Source: Biscogniauxia marginata (lineage: Eukaryota; Ascomycota; Sordariomycetes; Xylariales; Xylariaceae). Taken from it: DNA of 64,000 nucleotides. The notes below the pieces were generated by a model that worked only from the letters and a program-made list of their open reading frames with translations, did not search any database and was not told the origin of the DNA. The first letter of the stretch is position 1. Each line of letters begins with the position of its first letter. Of the stretch, positions 21,875-33,220 are shown in pieces. Location of the stretch: positions 181,145-245,144 of the forward strand of contig MU404121.1 in NCBI GenBank assembly GCA_022695795.1, written 5' to 3'. The position numbers and the translations under genes were made by a program.

Positions 21875-23826
21875 GAGTGTTTTGCGATAGTAATTTTTCG
21901 GGTAGTGGCATATATATCATGTCTAGCTTAGAGGTTTCCCCCCATGTTTGTGGGCGCACACATCCCTAATCCTTACGCTTATTAGTTTGCTGTTACGGAG
22001 GCTATCAAAGTTGTGTCGTTATTATCTAATCAGGGAGTTCAGTGCATTTTTTAAGTAGGTTGCAAACTATATAATCTACCTCGTCAGTGGATTGTACTAT
22101 ATATGATGAATTCTAAAAACGAGCTACGAGACCCGGAAATATATGGCCGGTGTATTTTTATAGGCTGCTAATGACCATTAGTCTCGTGAAAGCTAACTAC
22201 GGCTTATCCTTAGAAACTTAAACACACAAATTTATATGGTATAATTTTTGTCAATTGAAAATGCCTGGACTAATCATAGTCATAGGCAGATGTTAAAAAA
22301 TTGAGATGAACAGTTCGTTGATACTGCCTGAGTTTATAAGTTACAAAAATAATTAACAAGATGAAATCATTAGTAAATGTCCTAAGAGCTCTTTGAACTG
22401 TACAACTCAAAATAGAAGACATTGTATTGTTGATGAATTCTTATTTCTGGCAAACTACCTATACGAATCAACTTACCCTTGGACTTATTATCACCTCCGG
22501 AGCCAACGCCGGTGTTCCTTGACGAATGCCGATGTCTTCGGTATCCCGAGCACAGATCCCAGGGTGCAGATCAGGAGTACGAGAAAAGGTCTCAATACCA
22601 TCAGCCTCCGGTTGGAACATCGTGTTAATGTCACATCAGGATATAATAAACAAAGTTGCGCTAGAGAATTGCTGTTTCAGCATGTTTGTCGTCGACGTTA
22701 CGAATTTGGAATCTCTTCTATTCTTAGCGGAAGATATTATCAATCTCTAAAATGATTAGCTCAAGACGGTACGACCTTGTTCACAATTGAAAACGAGAGC
22801 AGAAACTGTATATAGGCCTCTATTAGGCAACATGAACAACGGGATAGGCACAAGACAACGTTGCCGCTGATCCTATACTGCACTACAGTAACGAAGACCC
22901 TTATCAGGATGTTTTAACATCGTGTCATCGATGCTAATAAAACTAGTACCTATATTTCAAGCAGGAGAAATACGAGCGTAGGCGAAGACTCTGTAGTTCT
23001 ATGTCGTTCTAGAGCAACATTACCCAGAGTGACCGGTCCAAACAAGGGCCAATCTATATATAGACGGGTAAACATTAGCTCAGCTTATCACGATGAAGTT
23101 CAATACTAATGTCAACAACCTACAGCTTACTTAGAAAGTTAACACATACAACGGCAAGAATAAGCCGCAACATTGACTTTACTCGTAATTTCTAGTTCTT
23201 ATCTATAGAGAGAAAATACGAGAACATCCAGATCATAAAGATTCCAACACAGGTAGGTAAACATCCTCTATCATACTTTTACCTAACCACAATGGCCATA
23301 CAGATGGATGGTATGGCTGCTTCAGCCCTATATCTACCAATATAGCACGGGAGTTATAATCATGAGGTACTAAACATCGCTTCACTCGTTTACGCGGCTC
23401 TGTCGTTCGAGGGCCTTACGCATTGTCTGTCCGAGAGCGTCCGCATCATACACGAGAAGTATGACATGCTACCCGTGTAATAGACCAAGGCATCACGGGC
23501 AAAGCGGCGAAACTCCGCTCGATCTCCGAAGCAGAACAACCTCGACCGTGCCGAGGTGTTCATGTACGAAGTTGCTAACCTCAGATCCGAAAACTACGGT
23601 TGTTTCTGGACGCCTTCAACAAGTCATCGCTGCATTTTCGCCGTCAAACGATGTCTTTCCCGAGACTATGCAATGGCTACTCGGTACGGGTTTAAATCTC
23701 CTATTTTTGTAGGCCCTTTATATACTTAGTTCCTTGCCATCCTGGGTATCAACTTGTAATTTTCTCAACACCACCGAACACCTTTTCCTTGACTACCTAG
23801 TCACGTCGCAAGAGATCAGGTACTTA
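21875..23826. other. AT-rich gene-poor region
   Basis: Short frames at 22393-22755 and 22526-22750 lack protein-like composition. The only coding-like piece is at 23484-23729, listed separately. No RNA genes or arrays. Confidence 0.5.
23484..23729 (+). pseudogene. possible relic exon of unknown family
   Basis: An 81-codon stretch without an early ATG runs between stops and reads like protein (NNLDRAEVFMYEVANLRSE, then GCFWTPSTSHRC). Overlapping frames also contain protein-like pieces (GITGKAAKLRSISEAEQ), which suggests a decayed, frameshifted gene. I cannot name the family, and chance is possible. Confidence 0.25.
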
Positions 23827-25022
23827 TCACACCTTCCTCGCCAAAACCCGTAACCGAACATACCCCAAATTAAACCCACCCGAGGGCTCCCTACACACCA
23901 CCTCCAGCACCTCGACCGCCTCCCTGACGCACGCCTCCCTCTCCGGGCCCTCAGGAACCGGCTCGAAGAACCGCGCCCCGAACAGCCTCACCCAGCCCTC
24001 GACGCCCCCCGCGTCCGCCCTCGTGGGCCTGTACTCCCTCTCGGCCCTCAGGACCTCCCAACCCCCCTCCCCTTCCATGACCCGCCTCACCCACGCCTCA
24101 TCGGGGAAGAACCAGGGGTCCGCCTCGCGCGCGCGCTCGACGCCCCCCGCGCGCCGCGCCACCGCCATGAGCAGCGCGGCGCGCATCTCGGCGACGTTCC
24201 CGAGGCCGCCCATCTCGAAGGCGAAGAGGCCTCCCGGCCGCAGGGCCGCGCGCGCGGACCGGAAGAACGACGCGCGCCGGGCGTCGGTGACGGCGGCGCC
24301 GCCGAGGACCCAGTGCAGGGCCGCGTTGGAGAAGAGCTTGGTGTAGGTTCCCGATTGGAGGTGCGGTTTGGAGGCGAGGGCGAGGGCGTCGACCACTTTT
24401 AAGTTTTTTTTTGAGAGGTTTCCGGTTAGTCCACTCTCTCGATGTTTCTCTTTTGATGGGAATTCGTTGGAAGGGTATAAGGGGGGGGTTTGTATGATGA
24501 CAAGTTATAAACTGGCGAGAACAAAATAACTGTGATCATTCTTACCTTCGAATGTGCACTTCGAAGCACTGCTATTTTCCGCCGCCTTCTTAGCGGCCTC
24601 GATCATAGCTGGCGAGGCGTCGACGCCGTGGATGCTGCCGCTTCCTCGTGAAAGGATCTCGTTGATCTGGAGGTTAAGGACTCCATCTATTACACCGGGA
24701 CAACCACCCAGAGCAGCCCGCGTAAGTCAGTTTTATTCATACAAGTCCGGAAAACTCAGTCTGGTGCACAAGATATGACATCTTCATAACTGAAATAACC
24801 ACGTACCGCCACACCCTATGTCCAAGATCACGTCGTCCGGCTGCGGGTCGAGCCATTGCATGATCTTGGTCGCTAGCTTCGGTACGAAGGAGGCCGAATT
24901 CTGGTATGCCTAGGGAGTTTGTTTTCCATGTTAGACATATATATTTCAAATGATGTGCCGGAGAAAATTTGACTTTATTTGCATACCTCTGTTGACCAGT
25001 TGTCCTTCTTTTCTTCTGTCAT
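23827..25022 (-). CDS. class I SAM-dependent methyltransferase, 4 exons, 282 aa
   Basis: Exons 25022-24987, 24909-24807, 24686-24546 and 24395-23827 join in frame to 282 codons. The SAM-binding motif I VILDIGCGDG (about residues 39-48) crosses the exon 2/3 junction. The acidic loop GSIHGVDASPAMIEAAKKAA, motif II/III region YTKLFSNAALHWVL and motif LRPGGLFAFEMGG follow, in the order typical of methyltransferase type 11/25 enzymes, including trans-aconitate-methyltransferase-like proteins. The SNAALHW stretch is characteristic of that group. No targeting signal; a cytosolic small-molecule O- or N-methyltransferase is the likely role. Exon 4 is extremely GC- and Arg/Glu-rich relative to its surroundings. 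The small first exon was chosen because it supplies the only ATG in phase with clean splice sites. Substrate unknown. Confidence 0.85.
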
Positions 25023-25500
25023 AGTTATGTATCAAGTAACGAAATGATTGAAATGTCGTGGAGATATGTGGAAGAAGGACAGAAACAAGGAGTGAAATTA
25101 AAAGGAAAGATTCTCGATATTTATAAAAAAGAAATACAATCCGGAACTGTCATTAGAAAGAAGAATAAATCACCGAAGCCCTTCGTAAGTTATTCACGTA
25201 TTCGTTTCGACGATACTCATGTAGCTATGCTAGATACATCTCCGTGTCCGGGCCTGAATCCGCACTCCAAATTCGTGTGCCGATCTCGGAGTACGTACTA
25301 GGTTAAAAACTCATAAACTTTCTTCAGGGTAACACTTCCATAATTCAGTACGAATCTCGCTGTTTTGGATAGGTATATTTGTTATTCTACGCTGCAACTA
25401 TGAGCCTTCCGGTGTTGATCCGACTCCGAAGGAACTGCATAAAGGTATCACGTCTAGTATCGACGGCTCTTCCACTTACACCAGGTGAAGATTGTGAGGT
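25023..25500. other. short intergenic stretch
   Basis: Lies between the methyltransferase start and the amidase end on the same strand. The 85-codon plus-strand frame at 25044-25301 shows no protein-like features. This should hold the methyltransferase promoter and the amidase 3' untranslated region. Confidence 0.45.
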
Positions 25501-27330
25501 TTAGTCAATGTCGAGAAGTTCGTACTTGTCCTCACCTAGGGCATCCTCAACTCTCTTCATGATAGCGAGGACTTTCTCCTCCTCCAGTCTCCTCCCGACG
25601 ATCTGGATCCCGACCGGCAGACCATGCATTGCCTCGGCGTCATACAACTTGTAGGCGCCCTGCGCAACTCCGTTCAACTTCTTAATGCTGAACCCAGATG
25701 GCAGTTTATCGAGCTCCTTGTCGACATGAGTAACAGGGACGCAACCACATGTATAATCGAGCTTTTTCCGTTAGCATTCAACCCACCAGTACCTAGACAA
25801 CCAAGTTTGAGGGAGAACATACGATGTTGAAGAGGAACGTATAACCGCAGCTACTCACGGCTTCCTTCATCCCGTCATGCGGCACAGCGGGTGTGGCATT
25901 CGTAGGCGTAAGCAAGAAATCAAGGTCGGCCTTATTCCACCATTCATACCACTTGCTTCGGTAGGCCTCCCGTTTGGCAACGAGCTGCCAGTTTTCAAAA
26001 GCAGACTTCTGGTGCCAGTCTCTCACGAGACCGGCCCAGATATCATCTCTTCGTATGTACTTCACCCATAGATAGTATAGGTACTTGAACGGGCGAGGGA
26101 TCCTCATGAGCCAGTCCATCTGGTCAGCACCCGGGTCATCCCATTCACCATATCTAAAGAACGACTTGAACATTTGACAACCATCCGCGTTCAACAGAAG
26201 CGAACCAAGGTACAGAGCTTCGTAAGGCGAGGGTGGATCGATTTCCACAATCTCGTGACCAGCCTGCCTCAAAGCCTCCTCCGTTTTCTCGATTGCTCGG
26301 CGGCACGCAGGACTCGGGTCGACCACTCCATCCGTCCTCATCACTCCCACGCGGAACCTTTCCTTCGTCGCGTATTCCTCCTCGATTTCGGGTCTCCAAG
26401 CCAGAGGGTGTACTGAGTAATCGTATTTCCATGGCTGCAACCCGATGATGGAGCGCGTAAAATAAGTCAAATCGTTTAGAGTGCGCGCCATAGGACTATA
26501 GACGCTTGGTACGCCTTCTTGGCCAGGCATGCTGGTCGCGAATCCCGCCTTTGGCCACCGTCCGGTAGAACATCTCAGACTGTAGATACCAGAGAAATGG
26601 GCGGGAGCTCGAACGCTACCGGCTACATCGCTGCCGATACCTATCCTCCCACCCAGAGCTAGAAGAGCAGCTTCACCACCGGTTGATCCGCCGGGGGAAT
26701 ACTTGCTGTTATGGGGATTTGTGCATCGTCCCCAGACATCGTTCGTAGATTCGAAGCTGAGTAGTGTGATAGGGAGGTTGGTTTTGACATAAGGTACGGC
26801 TCCAGCATCTTTGAGTAATCGGACGACGGGACCGTCCTCGGCCTGCTTGTTCCCGACAAAGCTGCTAAACCCTACAGTTGAATCAAAACCTCCGACGTTG
26901 ATCGTGTCTTTCAAGCTTATCGGGATGCCTGCCAAGGGTCCCTTCGTGTTGATCGAGCCATCCTTAACCCATCCCTCGGCAGCCGAGATCATAACCTCGG
27001 TGAGGCAGTTTGTCTTCTCATGGGCTTTTATGGCGACCTTCCCATACGTGTGGAGAAGATCGATTGGCTGAAGCTCGCCCTTGTGGACATCTTGGACGAG
27101 TTCCTCGATTGGCTTGTTTATGATCTCACGGTCTCGAGCGGTGAAGGGTTCATGATACCGCGTCAATGCCCGGATCCGTTCTGCTCGCTCGTTCTGCTTG
27201 AACTTGCTGTGCCGTTGTGTCTGTGTAAGCCAAACTAATCCCTCTGGGGGGGGATGCTATGTCAGTTTAAGAAATTGGAGAAAGCTTACCAGTCACGTCG
27301 ATGTTGGAGATAATCGAGGAAGAAGACCAT
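25501..27330 (-). CDS. amidase (amidase-signature hydrolase); 5' end uncertain
   Basis: Hydrolase of the amidase-signature family, acetamidase/fatty-acid-amide-hydrolase-like, cleaving a carboxamide. The main exon (to 25823) carries INKPIEELVQDVHKG, the catalytic Lys in ISLKDTINV, SPGGSTGGEAALLALGG, the nucleophile Ser in GIGSDVAGSVRAPAHFSGIY and LLTPTNATPAVPHDG. The last exon (25761-25501) carries PVTHVDKELDK and GLPVGIQIVGRR to the stop TAA. The family's GGSSGG is GGSTGG here. The 5' end is doubtful. The body is open upstream through KQNERAERIRALTRYHEP to an acceptor near 27226-27240. The only nearby ATG (27330) reaches the strong donor GTAAGC in the wrong phase. A weaker donor GTGACT seven bases earlier would keep the frame. 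Alternatively, removing one G after the ATG would read MSSSSIISNIDVT in the correct phase, hinting at a +1 lesion. Confidence 0.82.
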
Positions 27331-28191
27331 TATGTTATGACTTCTTAGGAGTACCTAGGTAGGGTGTGGTTTAACTAACATATATTAAAAATGACAACAA
27401 CATCAACGTGGTAACATGAAGTAAGTATAAGTAGCTCGTTCGGTATGTATGCCCGAATGTAGCAGCAATACAAAGCTCGGCGACCAGTGCAGAGCAAAGG
27501 TATGGGTTTATTAGTTGTAGGAATGAATAGCGTAGATGAATAGCTTGGGGTAAGCTTGGAGTTTAAAGCCATTCCCCGCATATTGATCGAACCCGCATCC
27601 TTTTACTTGTCCTATCACCGCCTTTGATGCCTTTTCCAACTTTGACGCCCTGACCGTTGTTATCACCATGCCGGGGATAACCGCATCGAACTTCCCCACA
27701 AGGGAATCGAGGGAGAATGAGGCTTGTTTCGCTATCGCATCTTCATGTATTTATAACCCCACCTTTAGCACTTACATACCTACCCACCTCCTCTATTATG
27801 GCAGCTTATAAGTCGAATTCATTAAGCTAACCGTGCTAGGTATTTGTCGAGTATACCTTAATCTATACATGTATGATCTAGAACACAAAGCATTTTTAAT
27901 TCAGCTAGACTAGACTCATTGATAGATATTATATATCCCCTATGACTCAGTTCTTATGGGATATATTTAAAGGCGCCTTGCATTCTAGTAGTTTTGTCTT
28001 CAACCCCACGACTCTAATATACAATCTTAGATATGGGGTAGTGTTACTCAACGCAAGTCCGGACATCTGCGAATATCGGATGTTGAGTGCATTACATCGT
28101 AATCTCTTATCTACAGAATCTCACCGGACCTTGATAACTACTACATCCACTAGCGACACAGCGGATCTTGTTAGGTACTATTGGCCAAACA
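27331..28191. other. divergent promoter region, amidase / MBL-fold gene
   Basis: Separates the divergent amidase and MBL-fold genes, so it holds both promoters. No gene is recognised. A 62-codon minus-strand frame at 27511-27699 is unconvincing. Confidence 0.5.
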
Positions 28192-29151
28192 ATGGCGTCT
28201 AGCGATACCCCCTACGACCCCAGGAGGACGGGGTCCTGGCTCGTCTGCACCGCCTGCGGGACCCAATTCCCGACTTCTGATAGACAGGAGTTAAGAACGT
28301 GTTTTATCTGCGACGACCCGCGTCAGTTTACGCCGCCGGACGGCCAGAGCTTCACCACCCTCGACGAGCTCCGCGCCGCCGACCACCGGAACACCTGGAC
28401 GCCGTTCCCCGGGGAGGCGGCCGATACGTTCACGTCCATTGTGACGCAGCCCAAGCTCGGCATCGGACAACGCGCGATCTTGATCCGGACACCGCGGGGC
28501 AATGTATTATGGGACTGTGTCACGTTTCTGGACGATGCGACGATAGCGAAGATCAAGGGGATGGGCGGGCTCAGAGCCATCGTGATCTCGCACCCGCACT
28601 ACTACTCGACGCATCTTGAGTGGGCGCGCGCGTTCGACTGCCCCGTCTACCTGGCAGCCGAGGACAAGCAGTGGCTTGCGCAGACCTCCCCGCGACAGAT
28701 CTTCGTCACCGAGACGGAGCTCGACCTGCAAATCGACGGTGCGTCCTCGGGCGTCACGGTCTTGAAGCTAGGCGGACACTTCCCGGGCTCGCTGGTGACG
28801 CTGTACGACGGGCGCCTGCTCATCGCTGACACGCTCGTCACGACGCCCTCGGGCCTCGGAAGCTGGGATAAAGACGCGGCGGGGAACACGCGGGCGCGGC
28901 CTGGGGGGTTGAACAGCTATGCGTTCATGTGGAGCATCCCGAACATGATTCCGCTGGCGCCGGATGAGCTGGAGAGGATGTGGGGTATATTGAGGAAGTA
29001 CAAATTCCGGAGCTCCCACGGGGCGTTTCTGCAGATAGACATCATGAGGACCGAGCCGGAGATGAAGCGGCGGGTGCTGGAGAGCATGCAGATCCAGATC
29101 AGATATTCCGGATACGGTGACCATGCACTCCTGAAGGAGACAATCACTTAA
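28192..29151 (+). CDS. metallo-beta-lactamase-fold protein with N-terminal zinc ribbon, 319 aa
   Basis: Single exon. Residues 15-42 contain two CxxC pairs (Cys19/22 and Cys37/40), a likely structural zinc ribbon. The MBL fold follows: VISHPHYYSTHLEWA gives His134, His136 and His141. GGHFPGS gives His196, DGRLLIADT gives Asp213, and SSHGAF gives His276. The usual HxHxDH motif is altered because its Asp is missing, so metal binding may differ or only one site may be loaded. The ATG at 28192 is chosen because upstream codons in the frame lack an ATG. No signal peptide. Fungal relatives are annotated as MBL-fold hydrolases without known substrate. The gene converges on the oxidoreductase with 127 bp between stops. 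Confidence 0.85.
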   Translation: MASSDTPYDPRRTGSWLVCTACGTQFPTSDRQELRTCFICDDPRQFTPPDGQSFTTLDELRAADHRNTWTPFPGEAADTFTSIVTQPKLGIGQRAILIRTPRGNVLWDCVTFLDDATIAKIKGMGGLRAIVISHPHYYSTHLEWARAFDCPVYLAAEDKQWLAQTSPRQIFVTETELDLQIDGASSGVTVLKLGGHFPGSLVTLYDGRLLIADTLVTTPSGLGSWDKDAAGNTRARPGGLNSYAFMWSIPNMIPLAPDELERMWGILRKYKFRSSHGAFLQIDIMRTEPEMKRRVLESMQIQIRYSGYGDHALLKETIT

Positions 29152-29278
29152 ATCAAGGTACCTAGTGAGATAGGTCTAATTTTTTTTTTTGGTCTCAAAC
29201 AGTCCGTTGCCAACAGTTCTATATATATCCACTCATTAACCAGTGATTCACACATGCACTATGCACTGTACAACAAGT

Positions 29279-30483
29279 TTACAACTTGCTATCGCCCGAC
29301 TGCGGAATCTTGACCACAACCTTACCCCAAGTCTCCCTCCCGCCCAGCGCCAGCAGCGCGTCGGGGATGCTCTCCAGCCCGACGAACTCCTTGTCCGCGA
29401 ACACGGTGCCCCTGAACTTGCCCTCGCGTATCAGCGCGCCGATGCCCTCCCACACGAGGGGTACGCTCTGCTTCTCGAAGCGCGCGTACGCGCCCCAGTG
29501 GATGCCGACGACGCTGATGTTCTTCAGCAGCACCTTGTTGAGGGCGAGCTTCTCGATCCCGCCGGCGGCGAACCCGACGACGAGGATGCGCCCGTTCCAC
29601 GCGACGCACTTGGTGCTGCGGTCGACGAGGCCGACGGGGTCGTACACGACGTCGACGCCGCGGCCCGCCGGCGTCAGCCTGCGGACCTGCTCGGGCCAGT
29701 CCGCGGCGCCGTAGTCGACGGCGTGGTCGGCGCCGAACCGGCGCGCGACCTCGCGCTTGCGCGGCGTGCCCGCCGTCGCGACGACGGTGGCCCCGAGGGC
29801 CTTGGCGACCTGGACGGCGGCGAGGCCGACGCCGCCCGCGGCCGCGTGCACGAGCACGACGTCGCCGGGCTTGACGCCCGCGCGCAGCACCAGCGCGCCG
29901 TAGGACGTCGGCGCCGTCACGAACAGGCCCGCCGCGTCGGCGAAGGACCAGCCCGCCGGCACGGGCAGCAGCTGGTGCTCGGCGGCGCACACGCGCGTCG
30001 CGTAGGCGCCCTGGCTGCCGCCGAAGACGCGGCTGCCGACGGGGAAGCGCGGGGGCGAAGACCCGGGGTTGGACGGGGTGGAGAGCACGACGCCTGAGAA
30101 CTCGGCGCCGGATACCCAGGGGAAGGCTTAGGGAGCAAGTGTCAGCTCGGTTTTGTCTCTTCTGGATGAGATTGCTATATGGTCTGGTCTGGTCTGGACT
30201 TACGCGGTTGGTTTTGGTATTTGCCCTGGATCTGGAGGATGTCGAAGAAGTTGGTGGCGGCGGCGTGGACCTCGATCACGTACTGATCGGGGGCCGGCGT
30301 CGGGTCGGGCAGGTCGGTGACCTTGAGCTCTTTGGGGCCCTAATTGAGAAGGGACCAGATTAACAAAAGATTGACATCGTCAGAGTATCGATGACGGAGC
30401 TATCATTATGGGGTTGGAACACAATGCTCAACTATATCTTCTTTGCCTACCTTGACATATTCGGTAACTTGGATGCCCCGCAT
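29279..30483 (-). CDS. MDR-family NADPH:quinone oxidoreductase-like protein, 338 aa
   Basis: Exons 30483-30451, 30339-30204 and 30126-29279 join in frame to 338 codons, the usual length of zeta-crystallin/QOR-type medium-chain reductases. The N-terminal GroES-like half contains ATNFFDILQIQGKYQ, PFPWVSGAEFSGVV and VGSRVFGG. The Rossmann half contains VLVHAAAGGVGLAAVQVAKALGA for NADPH binding, DVVYDPVG and RILVVGFAAGG. Catalytic and structural zinc ligands are absent, as expected for the quinone reductase branch. Predicted cytosolic. It probably reduces quinones or other alpha,beta-unsaturated carbonyls with NADPH; the exact substrate is unknown. The tiny first exon (11 codons, MRGIQVTEYVK) matches the usual family start. 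Confidence 0.9.
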
Positions 30484-31837
30484 GTTGAACTGGAGAAGGG
30501 CGGTCTTATAGTAGCCCTCAGAGATACACGATACTAAGTTTAGACGTGATTGCATATATAAGTTGCTGAGGTGACAATGTACTACTCAAAGTTAATAAAT
30601 GAGAAGTTCTATCTAATAGGAGAGCATCGATGAGATAATTACCTAGGTAGGTAGGCAGGTAGGTATGAGATGGCTGGTACCTCTATGTACCTCGGCATGA
30701 CGTTAATTGGAGAGAATTGCTGACACTGCTACTACCAGGTAACCGATATAAACGAATTGACTAACTAGAAAGTGAATAATGTGATAGCTTTGACCACACC
30801 GTCCAATGAAATCTTGTGTATATATAAGATGAACTTAGTTGTCACTATATATTAAATGTATTTTAATAACTTTTAAAATAAAATAAAATATTCATTAATA
30901 TATATAAATAGGTACTTTCATCCTTACTTACATAAATAAGTACGTATATTTCTAGAGGATATATACTTAATACCCTTAATTATCTACCTTTTTATAACTT
31001 GTAATTAAACCCTTCTATACGTAAATTCAAGTGCATACATGAACTGCATATACGCAGGAATTCCAACAGAGCGAGGCAGCGTTTACATGCCTAGGCTATC
31101 TCGAAACAAGGTATGGCTTAGTGGTATGTTAGGCATTCTTCCGCCTTCTCCTGCTTTCTGTGGCAAAAGCCCAGAGAGGTACCTTTTAGTCAATCAGTCA
31201 TCATACTCACCCATTTTGGCTACCTTACAACTACCTGAAGTAGGTAGGTAGTTAAATGGAATACATACCTACCTACCTACTTACACACCTAAACCTAGGC
31301 ACCTCTTATCATCAACTCTCATATGCTCTCTCAAAACTCCCATCTGTTATTTGTCACAGGTTTCGAAGCCGCACCTAATTTTTATTTTCTATTTCTATTA
31401 AAAAAAACACAACAAAACATTTATCTTTTCTTTCCCGATTCCTACCTGGCGTGTTCTTTTTTTTTTTTCTTTCGGTGAACTTGTATCAACCTAGCAAGCA
31501 GTCTGCGTATTAGTCGTACACATCTCGTTATCCATCTCGGACGAGGTTTCGTCGGCGACCAACCGCCTAAGCCCAAAACCCCGCTAACCAAACGAGCAAG
31601 TCGCCCCCACCACCCGTCATCCCTCACGTAAGGGTCCATCTTTGTTGTCTGCACTACATCCTCTACCTACATCCTCTACCTACGGCACCTATCTAACCCT
31701 CTAACCTATCTCTCTCTCTGCCACTCTCTCCTTCTCACGAAAAGCAGCCAACCTCGTGTCTTGCCTCGCGACAACAAATACCCTCAACCACACCCACCCC
31801 CGCCCCGCTGACTCTCCGCTCAAGCAAAACACACGAG
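30484..31837. other. intergenic with AT-rich island and CT-rich leader
   Basis: An AT-rich tract at about 30780-31020, GGTA/CCTA repeats, a perfect inverted repeat (31238-31282, listed) and a long pyrimidine-rich tract at 31650-31837. The last is the likely promoter and leader of the ubiquilin gene. No gene seen. Confidence 0.5.
31238..31282. repeat. 14-bp perfect inverted repeat with 17-nt loop
   Basis: Arms at 31238-31251 and 31269-31282 (AAGTAGGTAGGTAG and its complement) could form a hairpin. It is built from GGTA/CCTA tetranucleotide units, the same units dispersed through the intergenic DNA. Confidence 0.85.
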
Positions 31838-33220
31838 ATGGCCGACTCTACAGAGGGTGCCACCGACGCCTCGGTCACCTTCAAGGTCAAGACCTCGGGA
31901 GACAGCCAACACACCATCACCATGGCCGAGACTGCTCTCGTGTCCGACCTGAAGACCAAGCTCGCCGGACCCGAATTCGAGAACATCCCCGTCGAGAGAC
32001 AGCGCCTGATCTACTCGGGCCGCGTCATGAAGAACGAGGAGCCTCTCAGCACATACAAGATCAAGGCTGGCAACACCGTACACCTCGTCAAGAGTGCTGC
32101 CAGCAACCCCGCCCCCGCCCCCTCGACATCCTCCGCGTCCACCCCGGCCGTTCCCCAGGTTCCCACGAACATGGCGGCCGGCACCGCCAACAACCCCCTG
32201 GCTGGCCTGACCGGCGCGCGATATGCCGGCTTGACCAACCTGCCGTCCGCAGACATGTTCGGCCCCGACGGCGGAGTAAGTTCTCGTACCGACCTGTTGC
32301 CTGACTATGATAACTAACCCGAGACACCACAGATGGTCGGCTCCATGATGGACGAGGACCAGCTGGCCAACATGCTCAGCAACCCCAACGTCGCGCAGCA
32401 GATGAACGAGATGATGAATAACGACCAATTCCTCGATATGATGATCCAGTCCAACCCCATGCTACGAAACAACCCCCACGCCCGCGAAATGGTACGATCA
32501 CCCATGTTCCGCCACATGATGACCAACCCCGAAGCCTTGAGAAACGCTGCGAGAATACAGCGCATGATGCGAGGGGGCCCCGCCGGCCAGAGCGCGTTTC
32601 CCATGCCAGGAGTAACCGACAACACCCCGAGCGAGGGAGGAAACAACAATAACAACCAGAACGCAGGAGGCCAGGGCCAAAACCCAGCTGATATCTGGGG
32701 TGCGCTCGGTTCCGATGCCTTCGGGGGAAGCAACGCTCCCAACCCCTTCGGCGCCTTCTTCAATCCCTTTGCCATGGGACCGCCCGGACAAGGAGCCGCG
32801 GGAAGTGGCAATACTACACAGGCCGCCGGAACTCCCGGCGCGCAGACCAACACCGAGACCGCCGGCCAAGGTCAAGGGAACACCGCTTCAGATGGATCCA
32901 ATCCGCCGCAGCCGCCCAACCCGTTCGCGAGTTTGTTTGGCGGTGCGCCGGGTGCGAACGCCAATGCAGGCGCAAACCCCTTTGGCATGCCTCCCATCTC
33001 TCCCGAGGCTCTACAGCAGATGGTACAACTGCTAGGCATGGGATCGCCATCAGGCACGCCTGCACCACCAGCAGATAACAGACCGCCGGAGGAGAGATAT
33101 GCGGAACAGCTCCGACAACTGAACGAAATGGGCTTCTACGACTTCGACCGGAATGTGGCAGCCCTGCGACGGAGCGGGGGGAGCGTTCAAGGTGCTATCG
33201 AGCATCTCCTGAGCTCATAA
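31838..33220 (+). CDS. dsk2: ubiquilin / Dsk2 ubiquitin-proteasome shuttle, 441 aa
   Basis: Exons 31838-32275 and 32333-33220, with a 57-bp intron carrying an AACTAAC branch site, join to 441 codons. The N-terminal ubiquitin-like domain (about 12-88: VTFKVKTSG, RLIYSGRVMKNEEPLSTY, HLVKS) docks to proteasome receptors. STI1-type repeats follow (MLSNPNVAQQMNEMM, then DMMIQSNPMLRNNPHAREM). Then comes an Asn/Gly/Gln/Pro-rich spacer with NPFG repeats. The C-terminal UBA domain (about 395-441: RYAEQLRQLNEMGFYDFDRN, AIEHLLSS) binds polyubiquitin. The protein ferries ubiquitinated clients to the 26S proteasome, in cytosol and nucleus. The pyrimidine-rich leader suggests steady expression. All expected domains are present and in order. 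Confidence 0.95.

Noticed and set aside
22393..22755. 120-codon plus-strand frame
   Set aside because: No recognisable motifs, no exon partners, and an overlapping frame of similar quality; treated as chance.
27511..27699. 62-codon minus-strand frame with a partly protein-like start
   Set aside because: Too short, no splice partners, and it lies in the divergent promoter region of two well-supported genes.
29243..30097. 284-codon plus-strand and 222-codon minus-strand frames rich in Ala, Arg and Gly
   Set aside because: Both are shadows of the GC-rich MDR oxidoreductase exon and have the biased composition typical of such shadows.
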